A DNA stretch of 64,000 nt from Mycolicibacterium sp. CBMA 234 (GTDB lineage: Bacteria > Actinomycetota > Actinomycetes > Mycobacteriales > Mycobacteriaceae). This document shows, piece after piece, positions 56,223 through 64,000 of the stretch. Positions within the stretch are counted from its first letter, which is position 1, and every line of letters starts with the position of its first letter. Location: positions 186,001 through 250,000 of the forward strand of contig NZ_MPKW01000005.1 of NCBI RefSeq assembly GCF_009729415.1. The letters are read 5' to 3'. The position numbers and the translations under genes are program-made. A model generated the notes under the pieces. That model worked only from the letters and a program-made list of their open reading frames with translations. It did not search any database and had not been told where the DNA came from.

Positions 56223-56984
56223 CTAGACCTGACCCGAGTCTTCAATGCAGTAACGACACGTGTCGTTTTTGACTCCGCGATTTGTGTGATACCTCGTATG
56301 CGCGCTGCGTCGGCTCGACGGCATGGGCCGACCCTTTCGAACCGCTGACATTTTGGCGCGCGTTTCCACACTGGCACTTCGGCCAAAGTTCGGGTTGCCA
56401 GCACCTTTCATTTTTTCGGAAAGCTTGGCCTTAGCGTCGTCCGACATCACATGACCGAAACTGGGGTGGTCAGCACCAAACTTCCCGTAATTCGGATTGT
56501 CAGCACCAATGTTCGTACCTTTGCGCGCGGCCGACCACTTCGCTCGTTGCTCGGCGGAGTGCTCCCGCTGATAGAACGGGGCCTCCTCACCGAATCGGCT
56601 GGGAATCTTACGACCAGTCGATCGAATCCTCGCCGCCTCCCGCATCTCCGCGGTCCACACAACGCCCGTCGGTCCGAGCCCGCCGTCCGCGAGGTTCAGC
56701 AGTGGATGCCCCTCCTGCCGCAGTAGGGCTATCCATGCGATTTCGGCCTCGCCAAGCTCGTCGAGCCCGTCTGTCCAGTCAAACGGGTCCACGATCAGAT
56801 CTTCCCGCTGCTGCTTTCGCAACCAGTCATAGAACGGCGTTTTCCTCCCGGCCCCAGCGACTTTCAGATGCTGCCGAAGCCGCAACTGCGCGGTTTTCGT
56901 CGTGAGGCCGACATAGCGATAAACGGACTCCGACCGGAGCCTGACCCCATAGATCAAGCCTCCGGTCGGAGTTCTACCAGTCAT
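56223..56984 (-). CDS. GIY-YIG endonuclease with NUMOD3 DNA-binding motifs (homing-endonuclease-like)
   Basis: 253 residues from ATG 56984. GIY-YIG nuclease: LIYGVRL (Tyr12), YRYVGL (Tyr24), Arg35/37, His39 and catalytic Glu81 in EAEIAW. Two NUMOD3-type segments follow (NPNYGKFG to KMKG at about 163-194, NPNFGRSA to RKG at about 197-218). The tail has H229, H233, C243 and C246, a possible zinc site. The five 60-base lines from 56221 count 162/300 G+C (54%), well below the neighbours (e.g. 72% in the line at 48301). Same strand as nrdE, 25 bases after its stop; suggests a free-standing homing endonuclease or a domesticated phage gene. Confidence 0.86.
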   Translation of the reverse strand: MTGRTPTGGLIYGVRLRSESVYRYVGLTTKTAQLRLRQHLKVAGAGRKTPFYDWLRKQQREDLIVDPFDWTDGLDELGEAEIAWIALLRQEGHPLLNLADGGLGPTGVVWTAEMREAARIRSTGRKIPSRFGEEAPFYQREHSAEQRAKWSAARKGTNIGADNPNYGKFGADHPSFGHVMSDDAKAKLSEKMKGAGNPNFGRSASVETRAKMSAVRKGRPMPSSRRSAHTRYHTNRGVKNDTCRYCIEDSGQV

Positions 56985-57009
56985 GAAACCCGCTGTCAGC
57001 GACCAATCA

Positions 57010-59178
57010 CTACAACATGCAACTGACGCAACCGTCCACGGCCGTGCCTTCCAGAGCCATCTGCCGCAGCCGGATGTAGTACAGCGTCTTGATGCCCTTG
57101 CGCCAGGCGTAGATCTGGGCCTTGTTGACGTCGCGGGTGCTGGCGGTGTCCTTGAAGAACAGCGTCAGCGAAAGCCCTTGGTCCACATGCTGAGTGGCTG
57201 CCGCGTAGGTGTCGATGATCTTTTCGTAGCCGATCTCATACGCGTCCTGGTAGTACTCCAGGTTGTCGTTGGTCAGGTACGGCGCGGGGTAGTAAACGCG
57301 GCCGATCTTGCCTTCCTTGCGGATCTCGATCTTCGACGCGACCGGGTGGATCGAGCTGGTCGAGTGGTTGATGTACGAGATCGAACCCGTTGGCGGGACG
57401 GCCTGCAGGTTCTGGTTGTAGATGCCGTGCGCCTGCACCGACTCCTTCAGCGAGCGCCAATCATCTTGCGTCGGAATGTGAATGCCGGCGTCGACGAAGA
57501 TCTGGCGCACCTTGTCGGTCTTCGGCGCCCACTCCTGGCCGGTGTACTTGTCGAAGAACTCACCCGACGCGTACTTCGACTTCTCGAACCCGCCGAACTT
57601 CGTACCGCGTTCGATCGCAATGAGATTGGAGGCCCGCAGCGCGTGGAACAGAACCGTGTAGAAGTAGATGTTGGTGAAGTCGATACCCTCGTCGGAGCCG
57701 TAGTAAATCTGCTCACGAGCCAGGTAGCCGTGCAGGTTCATCTGTCCCAGGCCGATGGCGTGAGAGTCGTTGTTGCCCTGCTCGATCGACGGCACCGACC
57801 AGATGTGAGTCTGATCCGACACCGCGGTGAGGGCCCGGATCGACACCTCGATGGTCTGCGCGAAGTCCGGCGAATCCATGGCCTTCGCAATGTTCAGCGA
57901 ACCCAGGTTGCACGAGATGTCCTTGCCCACCTTGGCGTAGGACAGGTCCTCGTTGAACACCGACGGCGTCGACACCTGCAGGATTTCCGAGCACAGGTTC
58001 GAGTGCGTGATCTTGCCCGCGATCGGGTTGGCCCGGTTCACCGTGTCCTCGTACATGATGTACGGGTAGCCCGACTCGAACTGCAGCTCGGCGAGGGTCT
58101 GGAAGAACTCGCGGGCCTTGATCTTCGTCTTGCGGATGGCGCCGTTGTCGACCATCTCGTAGTACTTCTCGGTGACGTTGATGTCGGCGAACGGCAGCCC
58201 GTAGACCTTCTCCACGTCGTACGGCGAGAAGAGGTACATGTCCTCGTTCCTCTTCGCCAGCTCGAACGTGATGTCCGGGATCACGACACCCAGCGAGAGC
58301 GTCTTGATGCGGATCTTCTCGTCGGCGTTCTCGCGCTTGGTGTCGAGGAAACGGTAGATGTCGGGGTGGTGCGCGTGCAGGTACACCGCACCCGCGCCCT
58401 GACGGGCTCCGAGCTGGTTGGCGTAGGAGAACGAGTCCTCTAGCAGCTTCATGATCGGGATGACGCCCGAGGACTGGTTCTCGATGTTCTTGATCGGCGC
58501 GCCGTGCTCACGAATGTTGCTGAGCAGCAACGCAACTCCGCCGCCGCGCTTGGACAGCTGCAGCGCCGAGTTGATGGAGCGGCCGATGGACTCCATGTTG
58601 TCCTCGATGCGCAGCAGGAAGCAGCTCACCGGCTCGCCGCGCTGCTTCTTGCCCGAGTTGAGGAACGTCGGGGTGGCCGGCTGGAACCGGCCGTCGATGA
58701 TCTCGTCGACCAGCTTCTCGGCCAGGTCGGTGTCGCCGGCGGCCAAAGTCAGGGCCACCATGACGACGCGATCCTCGAAGCGCTCGAGGTAGCGCTTGCC
58801 GTCGAAGGTCTTCAGCGTGTAGCTGGTGTAGTACTTGAACGCGCCCAAAAACGTTGGGAAACGGAACTTCTTGGCGAACGCCCGGTCCAGCAGCTGCTTG
58901 ACGAAGTTGCGGCTGTACTGGTCGAGCACCTCGCGCTCGTAGTACTCCTTCTCGATCAGGTAATCGAGCTTCTCGTCCTGGCTGTGGAAGAACACCGTGT
59001 TCTGGTTCACGTGCTGCAGGAAGTACTCCCGCGCCGCGAGCACATCCTTGTCGAACTGGATATTGCCATCCGCGTCGTACAGGTTGAGCATCGCGTTGAG
59101 AGCGTGGTAGTCGCTCTCACCGGGCAGCGCGTGTGCCGTGGCGGCTACCGGTTCTGCAGCTGTGACGGTTGGTGGCAC
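57010..59178 (-). CDS. nrdE: Class Ib ribonucleotide reductase large subunit NrdE
   Basis: 722 residues from GTG 59178 with AAGGA 8 bases upstream; overlaps the nrdI end by 34 bases. Normal NrdE length, with no intein or intron: [29 protein letters not shown], and C-terminal GCVSCML (redox thiols served by NrdH). Reduces NDPs to dNDPs with NrdF2. Counterpart of Rv3051c. Confidence 0.97.
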   Translation of the reverse strand: MPPTVTAAEPVAATAHALPGESDYHALNAMLNLYDADGNIQFDKDVLAAREYFLQHVNQNTVFFHSQDEKLDYLIEKEYYEREVLDQYSRNFVKQLLDRAFAKKFRFPTFLGAFKYYTSYTLKTFDGKRYLERFEDRVVMVALTLAAGDTDLAEKLVDEIIDGRFQPATPTFLNSGKKQRGEPVSCFLLRIEDNMESIGRSINSALQLSKRGGGVALLLSNIREHGAPIKNIENQSSGVIPIMKLLEDSFSYANQLGARQGAGAVYLHAHHPDIYRFLDTKRENADEKIRIKTLSLGVVIPDITFELAKRNEDMYLFSPYDVEKVYGLPFADINVTEKYYEMVDNGAIRKTKIKAREFFQTLAELQFESGYPYIMYEDTVNRANPIAGKITHSNLCSEILQVSTPSVFNEDLSYAKVGKDISCNLGSLNIAKAMDSPDFAQTIEVSIRALTAVSDQTHIWSVPSIEQGNNDSHAIGLGQMNLHGYLAREQIYYGSDEGIDFTNIYFYTVLFHALRASNLIAIERGTKFGGFEKSKYASGEFFDKYTGQEWAPKTDKVRQIFVDAGIHIPTQDDWRSLKESVQAHGIYNQNLQAVPPTGSISYINHSTSSIHPVASKIEIRKEGKIGRVYYPAPYLTNDNLEYYQDAYEIGYEKIIDTYAAATQHVDQGLSLTLFFKDTASTRDVNKAQIYAWRKGIKTLYYIRLRQMALEGTAVDGCVSCML

Positions 59179-59588
59179 GAGAGTTCCTTCCAGAAATCTT
59201 CCAGACCCTCACGAACGGCGGCGACGTCGTCCGGGGTTCCCATGAGTTCGAAGCGGTAGAGGTACGGAACACCGCACTTGCGGGAAACCACGTTGCCCGC
59301 GTACGCGAATTCAGCACCAAAGTTGTTGTTACCCGCGGCAATGACGCCGCGAATCAACGACCTGTTGTGTTCATTGTTGAGAAAGGCGATGACCTGCTTG
59401 GGCACGTAGCCGCCGTCGTTGACGTCCGGGGTGGACCGGCCGCCGCCATAGGTCGGCAACACCAGGACGAAGGGCTCGTCCACCTCGATGCGGCCGTGCA
59501 GGGGAATCCGGGTGGCCGGGACACCCAGCTTCCGAACGAACCGGTGGGTGTTCTCCGACACGCTGGAGAAGTAGACGAGATTGCTCAC
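59145..59588 (-). CDS. nrdI: NrdI flavodoxin-like protein
   Basis: 147 residues from GTG 59588 with a GGAGGAGAGGGAACA leader. Flavin loops [36 protein letters not shown]. Supplies oxidant for Mn-tyrosyl radical assembly in NrdF. Between nrdH and nrdE. Confidence 0.95.
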   Translation of the reverse strand: MSNLVYFSSVSENTHRFVRKLGVPATRIPLHGRIEVDEPFVLVLPTYGGGRSTPDVNDGGYVPKQVIAFLNNEHNRSLIRGVIAAGNNNFGAEFAYAGNVVSRKCGVPYLYRFELMGTPDDVAAVREGLEDFWKELSCHQPSQLQNR

Positions 59589-59619
59589 TGTTCCCTCTCC
59601 TCCCCCGGTTGATTGCTTT

Positions 59620-59859
59620 CTAGGCGGTGACCGCCACTGTGCTGAGCGCCTTGATCCGGTCCGGACGGAAGCCCGACCAGTGCTCGCCGTCGGCCACCAC
59701 AACAGGGGCCTGCAGGTACCCGAGTGCCATCACGTAGTCACGAGCTTCGGTGTCGACGCTGATGTCGACCTTCTCGTACGCGATGCCCGCCTTGTCCAAC
59801 GCCTTGTAGGTGGCGTTGCACTGCACACATGCCGGCTTGGTGTACACGGTGACGGTCAT
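59620..59859 (-). CDS. nrdH: NrdH glutaredoxin-like redoxin
   Basis: 79 residues from ATG 59859 (AGAGGAG 10 bases upstream). [20 protein letters not shown] gives the CxxC site. Electron donor to NrdE. The frame runs on upstream but only this part is a redoxin. First gene of the nrdHIE operon. Confidence 0.95.
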   Translation of the reverse strand: MTVTVYTKPACVQCNATYKALDKAGIAYEKVDISVDTEARDYVMALGYLQAPVVVADGEHWSGFRPDRIKALSTVAVTA

Positions 59860-60375
59860 CTCGGTACGACTCCTCTGTAAAAGGCCTGGAAGCTGAACTG
59901 AATATGGCTGGCAACTGACGGGAAACAGCTTTCCGCTGATATCTCCATCCGGATCAGCGGCCCGGCAACCCCGGAAATTCCCGAATTTCCGGTCGTCCCG
60001 AGCCGCTCGATCAGTACGTCCGAGAATCCCCGTCCGACTGACTTTCCGGCCCCGGCCGACCCTCAAATCGTTGGGGTCTGTCGGTTCGCCAAACACTACA
60101 CCTAGTGGCCGACAAACCGAAGCGATACAAGATGTTCCGAACAACATTCGTGAAATTCCCAGGTCGCAAGGCCAACACCAGGGCATTCCCCCGGCGTGTC
60201 GCACATCACACTTGAGAGTGTGTCGCGCTCCAACTACCGGTTTAGCACCAGCCACCGACAACTTTCGGCAACGCGCCGCCCCGAGGCCGCGCGGGCCTGC
60301 CGGGCCAAAACCCCCAGCTACGCCGATTTCGGCGTATTGAGCCCCGCCGATCTGGTACAAGCGTGACGCGTGTGG
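59860..60375. other. 516-base intergenic region upstream of nrdH
   Basis: No gene supported. It holds the nrdHIE control region on the minus strand, including the NrdR-box pair at 60061-60108, and the 3' flank of the sigma-Rieske operon. Long frames on both strands have no start, signal or family motif I trust. Confidence 0.7.
60061..60108. promoter_or_regulatory. Tandem NrdR-box-like palindromes
   Basis: Two 16-base 6-4-6 dyads start 32 bases apart: CCTCAAATCGTTGGGG (60061) and ACACTACACCTAGTGG (60093). The second contains CACTA-N4-TAGTG. NrdR boxes of this form and spacing repress nrd operons at high dNTP/ATP. About 200 bases before nrdH. Confidence 0.55.
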
Positions 60376-60753
60376 TTACTGCGATCGGGCGGCCCGCACT
60401 CCCACGGCCCACATCCCCACCGCCAGCACGGCCACCACTTCGGCCACCACACTGAGGACCGCATACGGTACCGGCTCGAGGCCCGTCTCCACGAATCCGA
60501 ACAATCCGACGGTGCGCGACAGCGCGAAGGCGCCCAACGCCCCCGCCGACAGGAGGCCCGCCGCCCACGCGAACCACCGCGGGGCGCCCGCCGCCAGCAG
60601 CACCCCGACCGCACAGAACGCCGAGGACTGCAGCAGGAAGGCGGTCCCGATATCGGGAATGTGTCGATACCCGTGTATGTAGAGGTACGCGTGGATCAGG
60701 CCGCTCGCCAGCATGGCCACTGCGATCACCAGGCGGTAGACGACGTTCGTCAC
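60376..60753 (-). CDS. Four-helix membrane protein of the sigma-Rieske operon
   Basis: 125 residues, about four transmembrane helices. GTG start at 60753 overlaps the metallophosphoesterase stop (GTGA). The first helix region holds several His (GLIHAYLYIHGYRHIPDIG), suggestive of metal or heme/quinone contact, though unproven. Family not recognised; it appears to belong to the same operon. Confidence 0.82.
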   Translation of the reverse strand: MTNVVYRLVIAVAMLASGLIHAYLYIHGYRHIPDIGTAFLLQSSAFCAVGVLLAAGAPRWFAWAAGLLSAGALGAFALSRTVGLFGFVETGLEPVPYAVLSVVAEVVAVLAVGMWAVGVRAARSQ

Positions 60754-61673
60754 AGCAGGGTCCGTTCCTTGAGCGCCAGGGTGTGCTGGCCGGTCTGGTA
60801 GCTCACCTCACGGACGCCGAGCGCGTCGTGCAACTTGCCGGCCGGCAACGTCACCGGTTTCGGCGCCGGCCCGTCGCCGGGATGCGGCAACGGATACGCG
60901 GTGGTCGTACCGCTGTGGAAGGTGATGTTGCCTTCGGTCTTCGAAAATACCTGGTGCACATGGCCATTGAGGCAGGTCACCGACGCGAACCGGCGCAGGT
61001 AGCTCAGCGCCTGCGTGGCATCGTCTGTCCCCCAACCCCAATCGGGATACATCGCAAACAGCGGGATGTGGCTGAACACCACAATCGGCGTATCACTGGA
61101 CAGCCCGGCGACGTCCTTCTCGACGAATTCGAGTTGATCGACCCCCAAATGGCCGAGCTTCTTGAGGTTGAGCGTGTTCACCAGCGCGATGACGTGCACG
61201 CCCGCGATATCGAAGCTGTACCAGCCGTCGCCGCGGGTGCCCGCGCCGAAAGTCTTGCGGTACTTGGCTCCGGCGTCGTCGGCCGTATCGTGTTCGCCCG
61301 GCACGGTGAAGACGTGCGGCGTCCGCAGACTGGTCATCATCTGCCGGACCTGGTCGAACTGCTGTGGGGTGGCCAGATGGGTGAGATCACCGGTGTGGAT
61401 GACGAAATCCGGCGTGTAGTCGAGGCGGTTGACAGTGTCGATGGCATGGGTGAACGAGCCGGCGACGTCGGTGTTGGCCGCGCCGGTGAAGCCAATGTGG
61501 CTGTCGCTGACCTGCGCGAAGCGCAGGGTGGGCCGCGCCGCCGGTCCAGACGGGCTACCAGCTACGTGCGACAGCACTTCCCCACCGACCACCGTCAACC
61601 CGACAGCGGCGCCGAACCACGCTGTGTGACGGAGCAATTGGCGCCGGTTCATCTGCTGCGGGTCGTCGTTCAT
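60750..61673 (-). CDS. Exported calcineurin-like metallophosphoesterase
   Basis: 307 residues. Twin-arginine signal NRRQLLRHTAWFGAAVGL. Dimetal site: DSHIG, HTGDLTH, PGEHD, FSHIPLF, GHVHQV, so a functional phosphodiesterase or phosphatase outside the membrane. Overlaps the cupredoxin stop by 4 bases and the downstream membrane protein start. Confidence 0.93.
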   Translation of the reverse strand: MNDDPQQMNRRQLLRHTAWFGAAVGLTVVGGEVLSHVAGSPSGPAARPTLRFAQVSDSHIGFTGAANTDVAGSFTHAIDTVNRLDYTPDFVIHTGDLTHLATPQQFDQVRQMMTSLRTPHVFTVPGEHDTADDAGAKYRKTFGAGTRGDGWYSFDIAGVHVIALVNTLNLKKLGHLGVDQLEFVEKDVAGLSSDTPIVVFSHIPLFAMYPDWGWGTDDATQALSYLRRFASVTCLNGHVHQVFSKTEGNITFHSGTTTAYPLPHPGDGPAPKPVTLPAGKLHDALGVREVSYQTGQHTLALKERTLL

Positions 61674-62128
61674 TGGACTACCACCGTTCCGTGCATGAAG
61701 GGGTGAATACCGCAGACGTACGCGAAGGTGCCGGGCGTCGCGAAGACGTAACTGAAGGTGGCCCCGGAACCCATTGTCGGAGAACGAAACTGGCCGCCTT
61801 CGGCGACGACGTTGTGGGGGTCTTCGTCGTGGTTGGTCCAGGTCACCGTCGTACCGGCCGGCACTGTCAGGGTCGCCGGCGCGAAGGCGAAGTTGTCGAT
61901 GTTGACCGCGTTCGGCCCTGCCGGAGCCGGTGCCGGGTGGCCAGATTCGGGCGGCGACATGGTCATCGACCCCATCTCAGGCATCGAGCCGGTACTCGCG
62001 AGCCCCGGCGTGGCGCTCAGATCAGAACTGAAAACCGGTGTGGGTGCGGAGCTTTGCGGTGCTGTCGACGTGCAGGCGGCCAGCAGCAGGGCAGCGCCGC
62101 AGAGCGCCGCCAGGGATCGTCGCGACAC
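61670..62128 (-). CDS. Cupredoxin (plastocyanin-like) lipoprotein
   Basis: 152 residues from GTG 62128 with GGAGG 8 bases upstream. Lipobox LAAC (Cys19), a Met/Pro-rich linker, then a type-1 copper domain with ligands His105, Cys139, His142 and Met145 (DPHNVV, YVCGIHPFMHG). Anchored electron carrier. It has its own promoter copy P2 and is coupled to the phosphoesterase. Confidence 0.93.
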   Translation of the reverse strand: MSRRSLAALCGAALLLAACTSTAPQSSAPTPVFSSDLSATPGLASTGSMPEMGSMTMSPPESGHPAPAPAGPNAVNIDNFAFAPATLTVPAGTTVTWTNHDEDPHNVVAEGGQFRSPTMGSGATFSYVFATPGTFAYVCGIHPFMHGTVVVQ

Positions 62129-62156
62129 GACGGGTACCTCCGTAGTCGTCGGGATC

Positions 62157-62173
62157 GGGTGCGCTGCGCACCC
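62157..62173. repeat. Inverted repeat in the Rieske-cupredoxin gap
   Basis: GGGTGCG-CTG-CGCACCC, perfect 7-3-7 dyad, between promoter P2 and the cupredoxin start. Could be an operator or an mRNA leader stem. Confidence 0.5.
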
Positions 62174-62181
62174 TCACCAAC

Positions 62182-62204
62182 AGATACGTCGGCGGGTTAC
62201 ACAC
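62182..62204 (-). promoter_or_regulatory. ECF-type promoter P2 (cupredoxin-phosphoesterase-membrane gene set)
   Basis: Minus strand GTGTGTAACCC (62204-62194), 7 bases, TATCT (62186-62182). Matches P1 in both sequence blocks and spacing. 54 bases before the cupredoxin start; overlaps the end of the Rieske gene. TGTAAC is an ECF-like -35. Confidence 0.75.
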
Positions 62205-62205
62205 C

Positions 62206-62910
62206 TCAGGCCGGTTGGCTCGGAGGGGTCGGTGCGAACACCTCGATCACGCCGCCGACCTCGCGAACATCGAACTTCGGCAACGGTTTTGGCGCAATCG
62301 GCAACTGGTGGGTCAGAACGTGACCGTCTGTCGCGAACGACGTGGAATGGCACGGGCAGCGCAGCCGGTCGTCCGGCGCGTCGAACCACAGCCGGCAACC
62401 CTGATGGGTGCAGACGCCCGAAATGCCCTGTACGCGCCCGTCGACCCGGCGCACAAACCCGACGACGGTGCCCAGGTCGAACGGGTGCACGGCACCCTCG
62501 GACACCGCCGCGCTGTCGGCCACCTTCTGCCAGCTGCCCGAGGTCGGGACCAGCTCCTGGCTCGCGGTGTCCGAACCTGTCGGCGCCCCGCGTCCGCCCA
62601 CCAGCGTCCGGTCGACCGCCACCGCCGCGACTGCGGCACTGGCCGCCGCCGACGTGCCGACGATCACCTGACGACGATTGGCCCGCAGCCATCCGGGTGG
62701 TGCCGCCGCGTCGCCGTCGAATTGCCCGGCGAGCCGGTGTTGCAGATCGGCGAGGAACTCCGGACGCGGCTCGTCGACACCAGGGCGCGCCGCCTGCAGA
62801 TCGATGGCCGTCCGCATCTGTGCGGCGTCGAAGTCGTCGGGCTTGAAGCCCGCCGGCTTGCGTCCGCGCAGCAGATCGTCGAGGTACCGGCGCAACCCAC
62901 GCGCGTTCAT
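62206..62910 (-). CDS. Membrane-anchored Rieske [2Fe-2S] protein, anti-sigma-like architecture
   Basis: 234 residues. Residues 1-78 are soluble and charged (LRRYLDDLLRGRKPAGF; LADLQHRLAG), then one membrane helix (about 81-100), then an external Rieske domain with Cys167/His169 and Cys185/His188 cluster ligands and Cys172-Cys187 as the usual disulfide. The ATG overlaps the ECF sigma stop. Cytoplasmic N-domain plus external redox domain directly behind a sigma gene suggests a redox-sensing anti-sigma factor; a simple electron-transfer subunit is the alternative. Confidence 0.88.
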   Translation of the reverse strand: MNARGLRRYLDDLLRGRKPAGFKPDDFDAAQMRTAIDLQAARPGVDEPRPEFLADLQHRLAGQFDGDAAAPPGWLRANRRQVIVGTSAAASAAVAAVAVDRTLVGGRGAPTGSDTASQELVPTSGSWQKVADSAAVSEGAVHPFDLGTVVGFVRRVDGRVQGISGVCTHQGCRLWFDAPDDRLRCPCHSTSFATDGHVLTHQLPIAPKPLPKFDVREVGGVIEVFAPTPPSQPA

Positions 62911-63452
62911 GGCTGCCCCTTCTCGTTGATCTGAGCCGCCAGCCGTAAAGCCCGGTGCTGCAACACCTTTGCATTGGCGACGGTGACACCCAGCTCGGCC
63001 GCGGATTCCTTGATGGACCTGGTCTGGAGGAATCGCAGCTCCAGTATGCGTCGATAGTTGTCGGGCAAGGCCTCCAGCACCGTCGCGACACGCTCAGGCG
63101 CGGTGCTGATGGATTGTTCGGACTCCGGCGGCGCCGCGATGTCTGGGTCGATCTCGGTGATCTCCCGCCCCATCGTTTCGCGCCAGTGCGCGGCCAGGAC
63201 CGTCCGCGCCGTGCTCCGCAGATAGGACCGCACCTCGGCGGCACTGGCCGTCAGCCGCAGCGGCCGCAGCGCCGCCAGGAACACCTCGGCGGTGAGGTCC
63301 TCAGCATCAGCCTGGTTGCCGACGCGCGCATAGATGGTGCGGTACACCCACCTGGCGTTGTCCTGGTAGACGGATTCCCAATCGGGATAGCGCGAATCCG
63401 ACGAGACCACGCGCAGTGGTGGTCGGTGCACAGGGTCACGCTGCGCAGACAC
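62907..63452 (-). CDS. ECF RNA polymerase sigma factor of the Rieske-cupredoxin operon
   Basis: 181 residues from GTG 63452. Region 2: YQDNARWVYRTIYARVGNQA, DAEDLTAEVFLAAL; region 4: LPDNYRRILELRFLQTRSI, KESAAELGVTVANAKVLQHR. Overlaps the Rieske gene (ATGA). Promoter P1 lies 56 bases upstream; since P2 repeats P1, autoregulation is likely. Confidence 0.92.
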   Translation of the reverse strand: MSAQRDPVHRPPLRVVSSDSRYPDWESVYQDNARWVYRTIYARVGNQADAEDLTAEVFLAALRPLRLTASAAEVRSYLRSTARTVLAAHWRETMGREITEIDPDIAAPPESEQSISTAPERVATVLEALPDNYRRILELRFLQTRSIKESAAELGVTVANAKVLQHRALRLAAQINEKGQP

Positions 63453-63507
63453 ATCGGCCCCGTCTCATCGGTGCGGCCCGGCACGCCCCGGAGCCACTTC
63501 ACCAGGT

Positions 63508-63530
63508 AGATAGCCGCCAGGGTTACACAC
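63508..63530 (-). promoter_or_regulatory. ECF-type promoter P1 (sigma-Rieske operon)
   Basis: Minus strand GTGTGTAACCC (63530-63520), 7 bases, TATCT (63512-63508), 56 bases before the sigma start. Overlaps the end of the PucR-type gene. Same two blocks and spacing as P2. Confidence 0.75.
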
Positions 63531-64000
63531 AGTCGTCGCCAGGCGAATCCAGCAGCCGGTCGCCGAACTGGCTGCACAACAACAGCGCGACTTCCACGTC
63601 CAGCCGGTCATCCTCGATGGGCCGGCCACGGCGTTCGATCGCCCGCTGGACCCGATACTTGACTGAATTGGTGTGCAGATGCAGCTCTTCGGCCGCAGCC
63701 TTGTTGCTGCCACCCGCCTTCAAGAAAGCCTGCAGCGTCTCTCGGAGACGCTGGTCACTATCGGTCGAACAGGCCAGTGGGCCAAGCACTTCGGTGGCCC
63801 ACGCCGACAGCGCGTCGACATTCGATCCCAGCAGCGCCGCGAGTGCGATACCGCGGTGGCTGAACGCGGTGAACCGGCGCCGCTGCGGGCCCGACGCCAC
63901 GGCGACAGTGCGGGCGTCTTCGGCCTGCCGGTAGGACAGCCGGAAGCCGGCGACGCCGGACTGTGCGGTACCCACGGCCACATACGGGCCGTCGTCAGGC
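63523..64000 (-). CDS. PucR/CdaR-type HTH regulator, 5' partial
   Basis: The C-terminal 158 residues are visible; the frame stays open to the window edge. PYVAVGTAQSGVAGFRLSYR, QAEDARTVA and the HTH LQAFLKAGGSNKAAAEELHL, HTNSVKYRVQRA are the PucR/CdaR tail. Target genes unknown; it lies upstream of, and on the same strand as, the sigma-Rieske operon. Confidence 0.88.
   Translation of the reverse strand, partial: PDDGPYVAVGTAQSGVAGFRLSYRQAEDARTVAVASGPQRRRFTAFSHRGIALAALLGSNVDALSAWATEVLGPLACSTDSDQRLRETLQAFLKAGGSNKAAAEELHLHTNSVKYRVQRAIERRGRPIEDDRLDVEVALLLCSQFGDRLLDSPGDDCV

Noticed and set aside
56983..58443. Long plus-strand frame opposite nrdE
   Set aside because: Low-complexity Val/Arg/Leu/His composition and no motif; nrdE is certain.
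57010..59178. Intein or intron in nrdE
   Set aside because: 722 residues is normal NrdE length and motifs run continuously, so the nearby GIY-YIG gene is free-standing.

Overview
This window is a high-GC actinobacterial chromosome segment, most likely from a Mycolicibacterium (rapid-growing mycobacterium). Read from the minus-strand mnmA-iscS pair onward, the gene order follows the M. tuberculosis block Rv3024c to Rv3053c closely: mnmA, iscS, the Rv3026c/Rv3027c acyltransferases, etfA/etfB, the Rv3030-Rv3032 methylglucose-polysaccharide genes, Rv3034c-Rv3041c, serB2, ctaD, fecB, adhC, nrdF2, an Rv3049c-like monooxygenase, an Rv3050c-like TetR regulator and nrdE-nrdI-nrdH. Locus names are from memory of the H37Rv map; no search was run.

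Layout. 1-4.3 kb: a partial acyl-CoA ligase, a Gly/Asn-rich surface protein, a methionine-synthase-like protein, and an ArsR/SRPBCC pair with two identical operators. 4.3-8.3 kb: tRNA thiolation (iscS, mnmA) and an OlsA/OlsB-like acyltransferase pair. 8.4-19.7 kb is an accessory block: an NDMA-type alcohol dehydrogenase, aldehyde dehydrogenase, Baeyer-Villiger monooxygenase, ECF sigma factor, metallo-beta-lactamase-fold hydrolase, reductase, cupin, an unrecognised protein and a giant LuxR-family ATPase regulator. Four minus-strand genes in this block share one upstream DNA motif. 19.8-34.8 kb is core: etfBA, the methylglucose lipopolysaccharide genes (interrupted by a copper-regulated multicopper oxidase), echA17, a NUDIX gene and an ABC ATPase. 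34.7-37.1 kb is a MocR/YczE module with a tiny ORF. 37-47 kb is core again (serB2, ctaD, fecB, adhC, nrdF2, monooxygenase). About 8.9 kb of accessory genes (48.1-57.0 kb) lies between the TetR gene and nrdE and ends in a GIY-YIG homing-endonuclease-like gene directly behind nrdE. 57-60 kb carries nrdHIE. 60.4-63.5 kb is an ECF sigma / Rieske / cupredoxin / metallophosphoesterase / membrane-protein operon, followed by a partial PucR-type regulator.

The best candidates for something undescribed are: (1) the sigma-Rieske-cupredoxin locus, where two internal promoters share GTGTGTAACCC-N7-TATCT at near-identical distances from their genes; (2) the four-copy motif in the 13-17 kb block; (3) the endonuclease behind nrdE; (4) an apparently leaderless, copper-operator-controlled multicopper oxidase. 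No rRNA, tRNA, CRISPR array or insertion sequence was seen. The only gene-free stretch longer than 300 bases is 59860-60375.
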